DNA of 64,000 nucleotides, taken from the NCBI RefSeq assembly GCF_900099695.1, contig NZ_FNCY01000004.1:180841-244840 (forward strand). Direction: 5' to 3'. Under the pieces are notes generated by a model that had not been told where the DNA came from, ran no database searches, and saw only the letters and a program-made list of their open reading frames with translations. This stretch comes from Propionivibrio dicarboxylicus (GTDB lineage Bacteria > Pseudomonadota > Gammaproteobacteria > Burkholderiales > Rhodocyclaceae). Positions within the stretch are counted from its first letter, which is position 1. Each line of letters opens with the position of its first letter. A program made the position numbers and the translations under genes. Shown piece by piece: positions 1-8,578 of the stretch.

Positions 1-135
1 CAAGGCCGTTTCGACATGCCGGGGAATCTGGTGCTCGACGCCGTTCCCAAAGTCCAACTGCCGCCACAAGGCGGGACGCCGCCAGCGGTCCCGGGCAGCG
101 GCGAGCCGACGGCCAGGATCGACGTCCGCCCATGA
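1..135 (+). CDS. gspD: C-terminal end of a T2SS protein, probably the secretin GspD (partial)
   Basis: An open frame enters from the left edge and ends at the TGA at 133-135, overlapping the gspE start by ATGA. Only 44 residues are visible. The tail is rich in Pro and Gly, as in many disordered C-termini. The identity is inferred only from position: gspD usually precedes gspE. GspC cannot be excluded because no secretin core is visible. Confidence 0.5.
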   Translation, partial: QGRFDMPGNLVLDAVPKVQLPPQGGTPPAVPGSGEPTARIDVRP

Positions 136-1601
136 GTTCGCGACTCGTTCCGTACGCTTTCGCACGCGAATTCGGGCTGTTCGACGCCGAATCCGGGGCG
201 GACGGCCTTCTCGTCTATTTTCGTGAAGGCGGCGATGTCGGCGCCCTGACCGAACTTCAGCGTCATAGCGCGGCGCCGCTGCGACTGCAGGTACTGTCCG
301 CGGAAGCCTATCAGGAGCATCTCGCCCGGGCATTCAACAGCGCCGACACCGGCCTCGACAACATGGCCGACGACCTCGCCAGCATGGAGGACTTGTCGAG
401 CCTGCTGGAGGATTTGCCGGAACTCGAGGATTTGATGGAGTCTGCCGATGATGCACCAGTCATCCGGCTGATCAATAGCCTGCTGGCGCAGGCCTTGCGC
501 CGGAACGCTTCCGACCTGCACTTCGAGATGTTCGAGACGAGGGCGACGGTGCGTTTCCGCATCGACGGGCAATTATGCGACGTGCTTGAGCCACGGCGCG
601 GCTTGCATGCGGCCATGGTCTCCCGGATCAAGATCATGGCCGCTCTCGACATTGCCGAAAAACGTTTGCCGCAGGACGGCCGCATCGCCTTGCGCATTGC
701 CGGCAAGCCGGTCGACGTCCGCGTATCGACACTGCCGACGGGTCATGGCGAACGCGTCGTCCTGCGCCTTCTCGACAAGTCCGCCGGGCGCCTCGACCTG
801 TCCCGACTCGGCATGCGTCCGGAAACGCTGGCGCGCATGCAGCATCTGCTGGAGCAACCGCACGGCATCCTGCTCGTCACCGGACCGACCGGCTCGGGCA
901 AGACCACGACCCTGTATGCGGCGCTATCGGGAATGGACTGCAGCACCACCAACATCATGACGGTCGAGGACCCGATCGAATACGATCTCGACGGCATCGG
1001 CCAGACGCAAATCAACACCCGTATCGACATGAGCTTTGCCCGGGCCTTGCGCGCGATCCTGCGCCAGGATCCCGACGTGATCATGATCGGCGAGATTCGC
1101 GACAAGGAAACCGCACAAATCGCCGTCCAGGCATCACTGACCGGCCATCTCGTCCTGGCGACGCTGCACACCAACGATGCCCCCAGCGCCATGACACGTC
1201 TGGTCGACATGGGCATCGAGCCCTTCTTGCTCGCCTCGTCCTCGCTCGGTGTACTGGCGCAACGCCTGGCCCGCCGGCTCTGCCCGACATGCCGCAGCCC
1301 CTATGAGGCCGACGCCGCCGAGATGAAGCTGCTCGGCCGCACCGGGAAGACCGTCCTGTATCGCGCCGATGGCTGTGCCGAGTGTGGTCACACCGGATAT
1401 CAGGGACGTACCGGCCTGTATGAATTGCTCATCATTGACGATGACATTCGCGTCCTGATTCATCAGGACGGAAACGAACAGCAGATACGCGAGCGTGCTA
1501 TTGCGACCGGCATGCAATTACTGAGGGATGACGGCATTGCTCGCGTCCTCGACGGCGAGACGACGCTGGAAGAAATTCTCCGGGTGACGCGGGAGGCATG
1601 A
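132..1601 (+). CDS. gspE: Type II secretion ATPase GspE
   Basis: This is the cytoplasmic hexameric ATPase that powers pseudopilus assembly through GspL and GspF. The 489 residues hold an N-terminal GspE/PilB domain, a Walker A GPTGSGKT at about 251-258, the MIGEIRD box and the ATLHTND motif. A tetracysteine zinc module follows (CPTC about 30 residues before CAEC) at about residues 384-418, which is typical of GspE. Length fits the family. The start ATG overlaps the upstream stop and the stop overlaps gspL, so translation is probably coupled through the operon. No catalytic residue looks missing. Confidence 0.96.
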   Translation: MSSRLVPYAFAREFGLFDAESGADGLLVYFREGGDVGALTELQRHSAAPLRLQVLSAEAYQEHLARAFNSADTGLDNMADDLASMEDLSSLLEDLPELEDLMESADDAPVIRLINSLLAQALRRNASDLHFEMFETRATVRFRIDGQLCDVLEPRRGLHAAMVSRIKIMAALDIAEKRLPQDGRIALRIAGKPVDVRVSTLPTGHGERVVLRLLDKSAGRLDLSRLGMRPETLARMQHLLEQPHGILLVTGPTGSGKTTTLYAALSGMDCSTTNIMTVEDPIEYDLDGIGQTQINTRIDMSFARALRAILRQDPDVIMIGEIRDKETAQIAVQASLTGHLVLATLHTNDAPSAMTRLVDMGIEPFLLASSSLGVLAQRLARRLCPTCRSPYEADAAEMKLLGRTGKTVLYRADGCAECGHTGYQGRTGLYELLIIDDDIRVLIHQDGNEQQIRERAIATGMQLLRDDGIARVLDGETTLEEILRVTREA

Positions 1602-2674
1602 CGATGAGTTCCCCACGGCAATTTTCCCGGCTGAGGCTCATCCTTACCGCCGATCCGTCCCAGGACAGCGTCCGGTGGCTGGGATTTGGCGACGGCCAAG
1701 CCGTCCCCACCCCCGGCGAAGACAGCCCGGCCAACTTGCCGAGCGCCGATGCCATCGAGCTGATTCTGCCGCCCGCCCGGATTTCGCTGCACCGATTGAC
1801 CCTGCCGGCCCGCGCCGGCAAGCACCTCGACGCACTGGTGAGCCAAACCATGGAGGATCGTCTGTTGGGCGATCGCGGCGACACCCTGTTTCTCATCGGC
1901 CGCGACGCCGAGGGACAACGTCATGTCGGCGCCTGCAGTCGTACCTGGCTGGCAAGCGTCCTGGACCGGCTGAGCGCCGTCGGTGTGATTCCAGAGCGCT
2001 TGCTCCCGGCCTATGCCTTATTGCCGGAAGATGAACACACTGTCGTCTCAGCGCCCATCGACGACAAAATCATATTCCGGACGCCTGAAGGCCACTACGG
2101 GGTGGTACGCGACGAGTCCTCATTGCAGGCGCTGAGAGGCGACGCCACGCTCCGGTTCATTACCGACGTATATCGGCAAGACGGTTCAAGCATCGTGCAG
2201 TTTCATCCGCCTCGTACGCTGGTACGGTCGGCGCGCCCGGCTTTCGACCGTTCGGCCTGGCATCGAAGCGCCACATTGCTGGCGTTGTCGCTGCTGCTGT
2301 TTATCGCTGCCACGACGATCCACTGGCGGCAACTCGAGCGGCGTGAGCGTCTGCTGTCGCACGAGATCCGGCAGACCTTCGCTGCCGCCTTCCCTGGCAC
2401 GCCGATTATCGACCCGGCCTTGCAGTGGGAAAGCAAGCAACGCGAGCAATCCGGCACGCGCGCCGATGCCCTCGATGCACTCGCGCTATTGGCCGGAAAG
2501 CTGCCGCTGCCATTACAACCACGGCATATCGAGGCGGACGAAGCGGGGATTCGACTGACCGTGAGCGACGCGGCGCTTGCGCGTTACAAGGAACAACTCG
2601 ACGCCCTGGGACATCCTGAAATCACGCCCGCAGGGCCAGGTCTGGTGCGGGTCCAGTTTCGCGGGGGGCAATGA
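1598..2674 (+). CDS. gspL: Type II secretion inner-membrane platform protein GspL
   Basis: GspL docks GspE to the inner membrane and pairs with GspM. The 358 residues show a cytoplasmic actin-like N-terminal half, one membrane segment at about residues 225-243 (LLALSLLLFIAATTI) and a periplasmic ferredoxin-like C-terminal part. The ATG at 1598 overlaps the gspE stop by four bases. A second ATG at 1604 would shorten it by two codons. Sequence conservation in GspL is low, so order E-L-M-N and the topology carry most of the identification. Confidence 0.88.
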   Translation: MTMSSPRQFSRLRLILTADPSQDSVRWLGFGDGQAVPTPGEDSPANLPSADAIELILPPARISLHRLTLPARAGKHLDALVSQTMEDRLLGDRGDTLFLIGRDAEGQRHVGACSRTWLASVLDRLSAVGVIPERLLPAYALLPEDEHTVVSAPIDDKIIFRTPEGHYGVVRDESSLQALRGDATLRFITDVYRQDGSSIVQFHPPRTLVRSARPAFDRSAWHRSATLLALSLLLFIAATTIHWRQLERRERLLSHEIRQTFAAAFPGTPIIDPALQWESKQREQSGTRADALDALALLAGKLPLPLQPRHIEADEAGIRLTVSDAALARYKEQLDALGHPEITPAGPGLVRVQFRGGQ

Positions 2675-3177
2675 TGATATTCAAAACCCGGATCCAATCG
2701 CTCAAGGAAAACGCCCTGACCTGGTGGCGAGAACGTAGCGAACGCGAACGTTGGATTCTTGCCGTCTGGAGCCTTGCCTTGCTCGGCTTGCTGGTCTGGT
2801 TCGGCCTTCTGACGCCGATGCAGCATCGGATCGGGTCGCTCGAACGACGACTGCCGGCACTGGAATCCCTGCTCGGAAAGATGCGCTCGTCCGTCGCCGC
2901 CGGGACACACCGGTCAACAAGCACGCGTCATGATGACGGCGACTTGCGCGGCCGCCTTTCCGGACTGCTCGCAGAGCGAAAGCTGAGCGCCGAGCTAAAG
3001 GCGATCTCGACGACACGCGTTGAAATGCGGCTCCCGGAAATGCCGGTCGCAGAAGCCTTCACTCTGCTCGACCTCATGCGTCGGGAATCGGGGGCTCGCG
3101 TCGTCACCCTCGGCATCAAGGCAGAACCGACCGCCGCCACCCTGATTCGTGTCGTCGCAGAACTGGAGCGTCGATGA
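2671..3177 (+). CDS. gspM: Type II secretion protein GspM
   Basis: GspM is a bitopic inner-membrane partner of GspL in the assembly platform. The 168 residues have a short cytoplasmic start rich in charged residues, one membrane segment at about 28-47 (ILAVWSLALLGLLVWFGLL), a coiled-coil-like stretch and a small periplasmic domain. Length is normal for the family. Four-base overlaps with gspL and gspN indicate one operon. The assignment rests on topology, size and gene order more than on any single motif. Confidence 0.87.
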   Translation: MMIFKTRIQSLKENALTWWRERSERERWILAVWSLALLGLLVWFGLLTPMQHRIGSLERRLPALESLLGKMRSSVAAGTHRSTSTRHDDGDLRGRLSGLLAERKLSAELKAISTTRVEMRLPEMPVAEAFTLLDLMRRESGARVVTLGIKAEPTAATLIRVVAELERR

Positions 3178-3902
3178 TGCGCTTCAAGCCGACGCTCTCT
3201 CGTCCCCAGAAATGGATCGCCGCTCTCGTCTTCGCGGCAAGCTTTCTCCTGCAGACGCCGGCGCGTTTGATCGGACTTGCCTTGCCATCTGCGGTCAAGC
3301 TTCATGATGTCAGCGGATCGTTCTGGAACGGCAAGGCCGCGGCGCTCGGCCTGGGCGGACTGATCGTTCAGGAACAACTCGAATGGAATTTCCAGCCCGG
3401 GAGACTTCTCGCCGGCGCGCTCGTCTGGGACATTCGCGGACGCTTTGGCGACCATGCCAGCCAGTTGCGACTGACATTGGCGCCTGAGCGTATCGAAGCC
3501 GACGGCGTCCGTATCGCCCTACCGATCGAGCCCTTTGCCGCCATGGTGCCGCAACTCAAGTCGATGCCGCTGGGCGGAGTGCTGACCATCGAAGCGGCGC
3601 GACTGGATCGGCGTACGTCGCTGACCGCACGGCTGGACGCGCAACAGGTCTTTTCGCCACTCGCCGGGTCCGGCGCACTCGGGAATTACCGGGCGGACAT
3701 CGGCAACGACGGCAACGCGAGCCACTGGCAGCTGACGACGATCTCCGGACGTCTCCAGCTTCGTGGACAGGGAACGCTTGAACGCACCGGCATGCCGCAT
3801 GGCCAGCTCTCTTTCGAGACGCAATCCGACATTCCGGGCATTTCCGCACTTCTCGGCACGCTGCCGAGGAAGGACGGAAACCAGTTTCAATGGTCTTTCT
3901 AG
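3174..3902 (+). CDS. gspN: Type II secretion protein GspN
   Basis: GspN is an accessory component found in only some T2SS operons, with unclear function. The 242-residue protein has an N-terminal membrane anchor at about residues 14-36 and a long periplasmic part with alternating hydrophobic strands, consistent with the family. The ATG at 3174 overlaps the gspM stop. It is the last gene of the first gsp block: an 80-base gap and an esterase gene follow before gspF. Confidence 0.82.
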   Translation: MMRFKPTLSRPQKWIAALVFAASFLLQTPARLIGLALPSAVKLHDVSGSFWNGKAAALGLGGLIVQEQLEWNFQPGRLLAGALVWDIRGRFGDHASQLRLTLAPERIEADGVRIALPIEPFAAMVPQLKSMPLGGVLTIEAARLDRRTSLTARLDAQQVFSPLAGSGALGNYRADIGNDGNASHWQLTTISGRLQLRGQGTLERTGMPHGQLSFETQSDIPGISALLGTLPRKDGNQFQWSF

Positions 3903-3993
3903 GTCGCGAGGAGGTGAAGGCAGCTCAACGTTCTGATTGCCACAACAATGATGTCATTCGAGGTTTCATTGCCAAATATTCATGGAGAAAAAA

Positions 3994-5928
3994 ATGAGTT
4001 ACGGGAGTCAAGCAAGATTCGCGTTAAAGCTGTCGGTTGCTTCCTGCCTGGCAGCGATGTTGGGTGGTTGTTTCGATAGCGGTGGTAGCAACAACAGTCC
4101 GGCGGCCGTCGTAACGGAAACCGCCTGTACCGATCTCGCCACGCAATTCAAGATGGACGGCGTGACGATCGAAAGCGTCAAGGAAGTCGCCGCGGCAACG
4201 AGCGTTACCGGCGGCATCGGGGCAAGCGGTCCGGTGGTCGGCACCGACGCCTCCGGTTACCCGGTCGGTGTCGAGAAAATGGGCCCGATGCCGGCGCACT
4301 GCGTCATCCGCGGTTCGGCCGATCCGCACCATGGCGCCGATGGCAGCACCTATGCGATCGGATTCGAAGTTCGCCTGCCGATCGCCTCGGCCTGGAATGG
4401 CCGCTTCTTCTTCCAGGGCGGCGGCGGCGTGAACGGGTTCATGGCTTCCGCCTACGGAAACCTGCGCGGCAATCTTCTCGATGCCACCGGCATGCCGGAA
4501 GACAATGCCTTGAACCGTGGCTTCGCCGTGGCCAGCACGGACTCGGGTCACCGCGCCAATACCGCGAGCACGGACGCCGACGCTCAGACATTGTTCGGAG
4601 CGGATCCGCAAGCGCGTCTGGACTACGGCTATAACGCCGTCGCCAGGACAACGACGATCGCCAAGGCGCTGATCAACAAGCGCTATGGACGATCGCAAAA
4701 CTATTCGTACTTCGTCGGCTGCTCCAATGGTGGGCGCGACGCGATGGTGGCATCGCAACGCCTGCCCAACGAGTTCGACGGCGTTTTTGCCTTGAACCCG
4801 GGATTCCAGCTTCCCAAGGCAGCGGTCAATCAGGCCTGGGATACGCAGCAGTTCTACAGCCTGAGCACCAGCATCTATGACGCCTTCACGAAGAAGGACA
4901 TGGATTATGTCGCCAGCCGGATCATGACGACCTGCGATGCGCTCGATGGCGCCGCCGACGGCCTGGTCCAGGATCGGGCCGCATGCGACACGGCGATCAG
5001 CGCCGCCATTACGGGCGGAACGCTCTTCGCGACCGGCGCCAAGGATTCCGGAACGGGCCTCACCGCCGCCCAGATCACCGCGCTCACGGCGGTATTCGGT
5101 GGCGTCAAGGATTCCAGCAACGCCAGTTTCTATTCCGATTTCCCCTATGACGCCGGTATCAGCTACAGAGATTGGCGCAGTTGGAAATTGGGCATAGCGA
5201 ACCCCGCCACATCGGGCGCCGGCTCGGCGGTGACACCCAGCCAGGCTGTCTCGATCGGCGCCTTCTCGTTGCCGGCAGTCTTCATGTCCGCCTACAGCCA
5301 CATCACCGGCGACACCAGCACCTCTTCGGCCAACGCGCTGGCCTGGATGAATACGGTCAAGACGGCATTGGTGCCGACCGGCGCCGTCGATCCGACCAAG
5401 ATCTACGCCACCTCGGGTCTCTACACGACGCCGGCGATGGACGCGACGGCCAATAGCGGCGTCGGCTTCATGTCGGGCAACAGCATCAACTACGACACCT
5501 TCAAGGCACGCAAGTCGAGGCTGATTGTCGCGCACGGGACCAGCGATGGCGTTTTCTCGTCCAATGACACGAAGAACTGGTACAAGGCGCTCAAGGGCAA
5601 GTACTCGGATGCGGCGACATTTGCCCGCTACTTCGAAATCCCCGGCATGAACCACTGTTCCGGCGGCCGCGCCGCGGACAAGTTCGATATGGTGACGGCA
5701 TTGGTCAACTGGGTCGAGAAGGGCACGGTACCGGACTCGGTGACGGCAACGGTTCGCGATCAGAACTATCTCTACGCTGCCGCCGCCTGGACGCCGTACA
5801 AGCCGGACACGACCGACACCCTGTCGGTCGGCATCAACGCCACGACGATCGGCAAGACGCGTCCGCTCTGCGCCTATCCCACCGTCGCCAAGAGCACCGA
5901 TGGCGGGACCAGCTGGACTTGTCAGTAA
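3994..5928 (+). CDS. Tannase/feruloyl-esterase-family lipoprotein, probable T2SS client
   Basis: This is an alpha/beta hydrolase of the tannase/feruloyl esterase family (PF07519-type), expected to cleave aromatic or similar esters outside the cytoplasm. The ATG at 3994 is preferred to that at 3982 because GGAG (3984-3987) lies six bases ahead of it; this gives 644 residues. A lipobox LGGC puts the lipidated Cys at 26. The family CS-D-HC signature is complete: Cys243-Ser244 in GCSNGG, Asp518 in HGTSDG, and His554-Cys555 in GMNHCSGG; the two Cys should form the disulfide that joins Ser and His. Lying inside the gsp operon, it is probably secreted or surface-displayed by this T2SS. The substrate cannot be read from the sequence. 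Confidence 0.87.
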   Translation: MSYGSQARFALKLSVASCLAAMLGGCFDSGGSNNSPAAVVTETACTDLATQFKMDGVTIESVKEVAAATSVTGGIGASGPVVGTDASGYPVGVEKMGPMPAHCVIRGSADPHHGADGSTYAIGFEVRLPIASAWNGRFFFQGGGGVNGFMASAYGNLRGNLLDATGMPEDNALNRGFAVASTDSGHRANTASTDADAQTLFGADPQARLDYGYNAVARTTTIAKALINKRYGRSQNYSYFVGCSNGGRDAMVASQRLPNEFDGVFALNPGFQLPKAAVNQAWDTQQFYSLSTSIYDAFTKKDMDYVASRIMTTCDALDGAADGLVQDRAACDTAISAAITGGTLFATGAKDSGTGLTAAQITALTAVFGGVKDSSNASFYSDFPYDAGISYRDWRSWKLGIANPATSGAGSAVTPSQAVSIGAFSLPAVFMSAYSHITGDTSTSSANALAWMNTVKTALVPTGAVDPTKIYATSGLYTTPAMDATANSGVGFMSGNSINYDTFKARKSRLIVAHGTSDGVFSSNDTKNWYKALKGKYSDAATFARYFEIPGMNHCSGGRAADKFDMVTALVNWVEKGTVPDSVTATVRDQNYLYAAAAWTPYKPDTTDTLSVGINATTIGKTRPLCAYPTVAKSTDGGTSWTCQ

Positions 5929-5938
5929 TCGCCTGCGT

Positions 5939-5963
5939 ATCCGTTCCCTTCGCGGGGACGGAT
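5939..5963 (+). terminator. Hairpin downstream of the tannase-family gene
   Basis: A ten-pair stem (one G-U) with loop TTCGC begins ten bases after the stop codon. No U-run follows. It may attenuate or protect the upstream transcript rather than end it. Confidence 0.4.
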
Positions 5964-5973
5964 CGTTGAGAAC

Positions 5974-6008
5974 GTCGGCGACGCATCGCGAATGGATGCG
6001 TCGCCGAC
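5974..6008 (+). terminator. Perfect 14-bp hairpin ahead of gspF
   Basis: GTCGGCGACGCATC (5974-5987) and its exact complement (5995-6008) enclose a seven-base loop. It follows the previous hairpin by ten bases. There is no U-tract, so it is either a Rho-dependent or processing structure, or an mRNA stability element that sets the level of gspF-K relative to the esterase. Confidence 0.45.
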
Positions 6009-6076
6009 CGCCACAGCGCAGAGTACACCGTAATTTGTCATCGTTTCCGACGCTTCGATAACGACAAGGACGCTTC

Positions 6077-7279
6077 TTGCCACTATTCCAATATCAAGCC
6101 TTGCCTTCGACCGGAGGGCGCGCCGTCAAAGGCGTCATCGAGGCCGAAGGGATACGTCAAGCCCGGGCGCTGCTGCGCGAACGCGGACTGCTGGCGACGG
6201 GAATCCAGCCCGAAGCCACCGACGAACGCGCGCGACAACGCCTGCGCATCGGACAGGCCGTTCTGACCGCTTTTTCGCGACAGTTGTCGGCTTTGCTGGA
6301 CGCTGGCCTGACCGTCGACGAATCGCTGACAGTCCTCGCCGAACAATCGGAGAATGTGCGTGAAAAGCGGATCATCGCGGCCCTGCGCAACGACATCGCC
6401 AGCGGCTTGTCGCTATCGGCCGCCATGCTCAAGACTCCGCGCGTATTCCCCGGCTTCTACACCTCCCTGATTCGCGCCGGCGAGGAATCGGGGCGTCTCT
6501 CCTGCGTCATGCAACGACTCGCCGCCTATCTCGAGGAGCGCGCCGAACTGGTCGGACGCATCGCCCTCGCCTTCATTTATCCCGCCGTCGTATTCTGCGT
6601 GTCGACGCTGGTCATCATCGGCATGCTCACCTGGGTCGTTCCGCAGATGGTCCAGGTATTCCAGGGCGCCCGGCAGACGCTGCCGCTGATGACGCGCGCC
6701 CTCCTCGCCATCAGCGCTTTCGCCGGTGACTGGGGCGGCGTGCTCTGCCTGTCGCTCGCTATCGCTGCTGCCATTTTCGGCCTGAGTCTGCGCAACGACG
6801 AGGCACGCGTCCGCTTTCACGCCTGGCGGCTCGGCCTGCCGGTATTCGGCCGTTTCGAGCGCGCCGCCAATACGGCGCGCTTCGCCGGCACGCTCGCCAT
6901 CCTTACCGGCAGCGGCGTACCGCTATTGGCCGCGCTGTCGGCGGCCGAAGGCGTCATGAACAATCGTGTGCAACGCGCCGCGGCGGCCGGCGCTGCGGCG
7001 CAAGTGCGCGAAGGCATGGGCCTGGCGCGCGCCCTGGCCGCCACCCGTCAGTTTCCGCCAATACTCATTCATCTTACGGCCAGCGGCGAAGCCACCGGCA
7101 GACTCGACCGCATGCTTGAGCGCGCGGCACAGGAACTGGCCCGCGATTTGTCCCGGCGCATCGAAGTCTTCACCAGTCTGCTGGGACCGGCAGTCGTGTT
7201 GCTGATGGGGGGCGTCGTGCTGTTCATCGTCCTGGCCATTCTCTTGCCGGTATTTGAAATCAATCAATTCATCAGATAA
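6077..7279 (+). CDS. gspF: Type II secretion inner-membrane protein GspF
   Basis: GspF is the polytopic platform protein thought to turn with GspE during pseudopilus assembly. The 400 residues contain two repeated T2SSF domains and three membrane segments, at about 170-192, 213-235 and 370-392. The start is TTG at 6077, supported by AAGGA (6066-6070) six bases upstream and by the normal beginning MPLFQYQAL. It opens the second gsp block, 148 bases after the esterase gene, and may have its own promoter or depend on read-through past two hairpins. Confidence 0.94.
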   Translation: MPLFQYQALPSTGGRAVKGVIEAEGIRQARALLRERGLLATGIQPEATDERARQRLRIGQAVLTAFSRQLSALLDAGLTVDESLTVLAEQSENVREKRIIAALRNDIASGLSLSAAMLKTPRVFPGFYTSLIRAGEESGRLSCVMQRLAAYLEERAELVGRIALAFIYPAVVFCVSTLVIIGMLTWVVPQMVQVFQGARQTLPLMTRALLAISAFAGDWGGVLCLSLAIAAAIFGLSLRNDEARVRFHAWRLGLPVFGRFERAANTARFAGTLAILTGSGVPLLAALSAAEGVMNNRVQRAAAAGAAAQVREGMGLARALAATRQFPPILIHLTASGEATGRLDRMLERAAQELARDLSRRIEVFTSLLGPAVVLLMGGVVLFIVLAILLPVFEINQFIR

Positions 7280-7292
7280 ACGGGGAGCATTC

Positions 7293-7721
7293 ATGAAGTA
7301 CCGTCCCATGCGGGGTTTTACCCTGATCGAAATTCTCGTCGTGGTATCCATCCTGGCGATTCTCGGCGCCTTGATCGTCCCCAAGATCATGGACCGCCCC
7401 AACGAAGCGCGCATCGTCGCGGTCAAGCAGGACATCGCCACGATCGTCGCCGCGCTCAAGCTCTACAAGCTCGATAACGGGCGCTATCCGACCACCGAAC
7501 AGGGGCTGAAGGCGCTCTTGCAGAAACCGGCTTCAGAACCCGTGCCCAACAACTGGAAACGCGGCGGCTATCTGGAAAAAGCAGCCAGGGACCCCTGGGG
7601 ACAGGATTACCTCTACCTCAACCCCGGCATCAACGGAGAGATCGACGTCATGAGCTATGGTGCCGACGGGAAGCAGGGAGGAGAAAGCTTTGATGCCGAC
7701 ATCGGCTCATGGATGCTGTAG
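7293..7721 (+). CDS. gspG: Major pseudopilin GspG
   Basis: GspG is the main subunit of the T2SS pseudopilus. The start at 7293 is chosen because GGGGAG (7282-7287) precedes it and because it gives a short prepilin leader MKYRPMRG before FTLIE; an ATG at 7254 would add an atypical leader. Prepilin peptidase should cut after Gly8 and methylate the Phe; Glu5 of the mature protein is present. The C-terminal region has the GspG pattern of DNGRYPTTEQGL, and DPWGQDY with the calcium-site region. Length of 142 residues is standard. Confidence 0.96.
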   Translation: MKYRPMRGFTLIEILVVVSILAILGALIVPKIMDRPNEARIVAVKQDIATIVAALKLYKLDNGRYPTTEQGLKALLQKPASEPVPNNWKRGGYLEKAARDPWGQDYLYLNPGINGEIDVMSYGADGKQGGESFDADIGSWML

Positions 7722-8220
7722 CCCCGCGCAGGCGCTTCGCCCGCCCCGCACCGGCCGGGGATTTACGCTCATCGAAGTTCTGGTGGTATGCGCCATTATG
7801 GCAACAGCATTGGCTTTCGCCGCCCTGAAACTCGACGTCACAGACGGCGCCCGGCTCAAGGCGGCCGCCGAAGACCTGGCCGGACGGCTCGAGAATGCGC
7901 GGGATGAGGCCGTGATCCGCGGCCAGGCGATTGCCTTCTCTTCCGATGGCCAGGGCTATCAGTTCTGGCTGGCCGACCGCAACCGAAACGCCTGGGTTGT
8001 CCTCGCCGATAGCGCCCATCTCGTTTCCGGCAGGTTCGCCGGCGGCGCGCAACTGCAATCCGTCGTCATCAATGGCTCGCCACGCCCGGTTGGCGAGCGC
8101 ATCACGTTCTCACCGGTCGGTCTGTCCGATGCCTTTTCATTGTCATTATCGATCGGCCCGGCACGCCTCGAGATCCTCGCCGATGCATTGGGCAGAATCG
8201 AAATACGTCATGCGCTGTAA
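7693..8220 (+). CDS. gspH: Minor pseudopilin GspH
   Basis: GspH is a minor pseudopilin. The ATG at 7693 is preceded by GGAGGAGA eight bases upstream, inside the end of gspG, so the genes overlap by 29 bases. The leader is rather long, about 27 residues, before the cleavage motif RG/FTLIEVLVV. The globular domain has the GspH fold-type sequence ending in LGRIEIRHAL. It has 175 residues. An in-frame ATG at 7657 would lengthen the leader further and has no ribosome site. Confidence 0.9.
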   Translation: MPTSAHGCCSPAQALRPPRTGRGFTLIEVLVVCAIMATALAFAALKLDVTDGARLKAAAEDLAGRLENARDEAVIRGQAIAFSSDGQGYQFWLADRNRNAWVVLADSAHLVSGRFAGGAQLQSVVINGSPRPVGERITFSPVGLSDAFSLSLSIGPARLEILADALGRIEIRHAL

Positions 8221-8578
8221 GGGCTTCACGCTACTCGAAACGCTCGTGGCGCTCGCCGTCATTGCCATTGCCATGGGGGCCGCGCTGCGCTCGACGTATC
8301 TGGCGATCGACACGATCGGCGATCTCAAGGCGCGGAGCGCAGCCGCCTGGGTCGCTCAAAACGTCATCAACGAAATTCAGGCGACGCAGTTGTTTCCGGA
8401 ATTCGGGACGAGGAATGGCAAGGCCACGCAGGGACTGCAGACATTCCAGTGGCGGCAGGATGTCACGCCGACGCAAAACACCAGTTTCCGTCGCGTCGAA
8501 GTCAGCGTCTCCCTGCCGGAAGACCCCGAACATCATCTGGCGCGTCAGGTCAGCTATGTGGCGCGCAAAACGAACTGA
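8210..8578 (+). CDS. gspI: Minor pseudopilin GspI
   Basis: GspI is part of the I-J-K tip complex that starts pseudopilus assembly. The ATG at 8210 overlaps the end of gspH by 11 bases and gives the very short leader MRCKG before FTLLETLVALAV, with Glu5 of the mature protein in place. The protein has 122 residues, the usual size, and a T2SSI-type C-terminal sheet. It shares reading-frame overlaps with both neighbours, so it is probably translated by coupling. Confidence 0.92.
   Translation: MRCKGFTLLETLVALAVIAIAMGAALRSTYLAIDTIGDLKARSAAAWVAQNVINEIQATQLFPEFGTRNGKATQGLQTFQWRQDVTPTQNTSFRRVEVSVSLPEDPEHHLARQVSYVARKTN

Noticed and set aside
4024..5655. A 543-residue open frame on the minus strand opposite the esterase gene
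   Set aside because: It is antisense to a gene with a full catalytic signature, has the His/Arg/Val/Gly-rich composition typical of GC-rich shadows, and no ribosome site.
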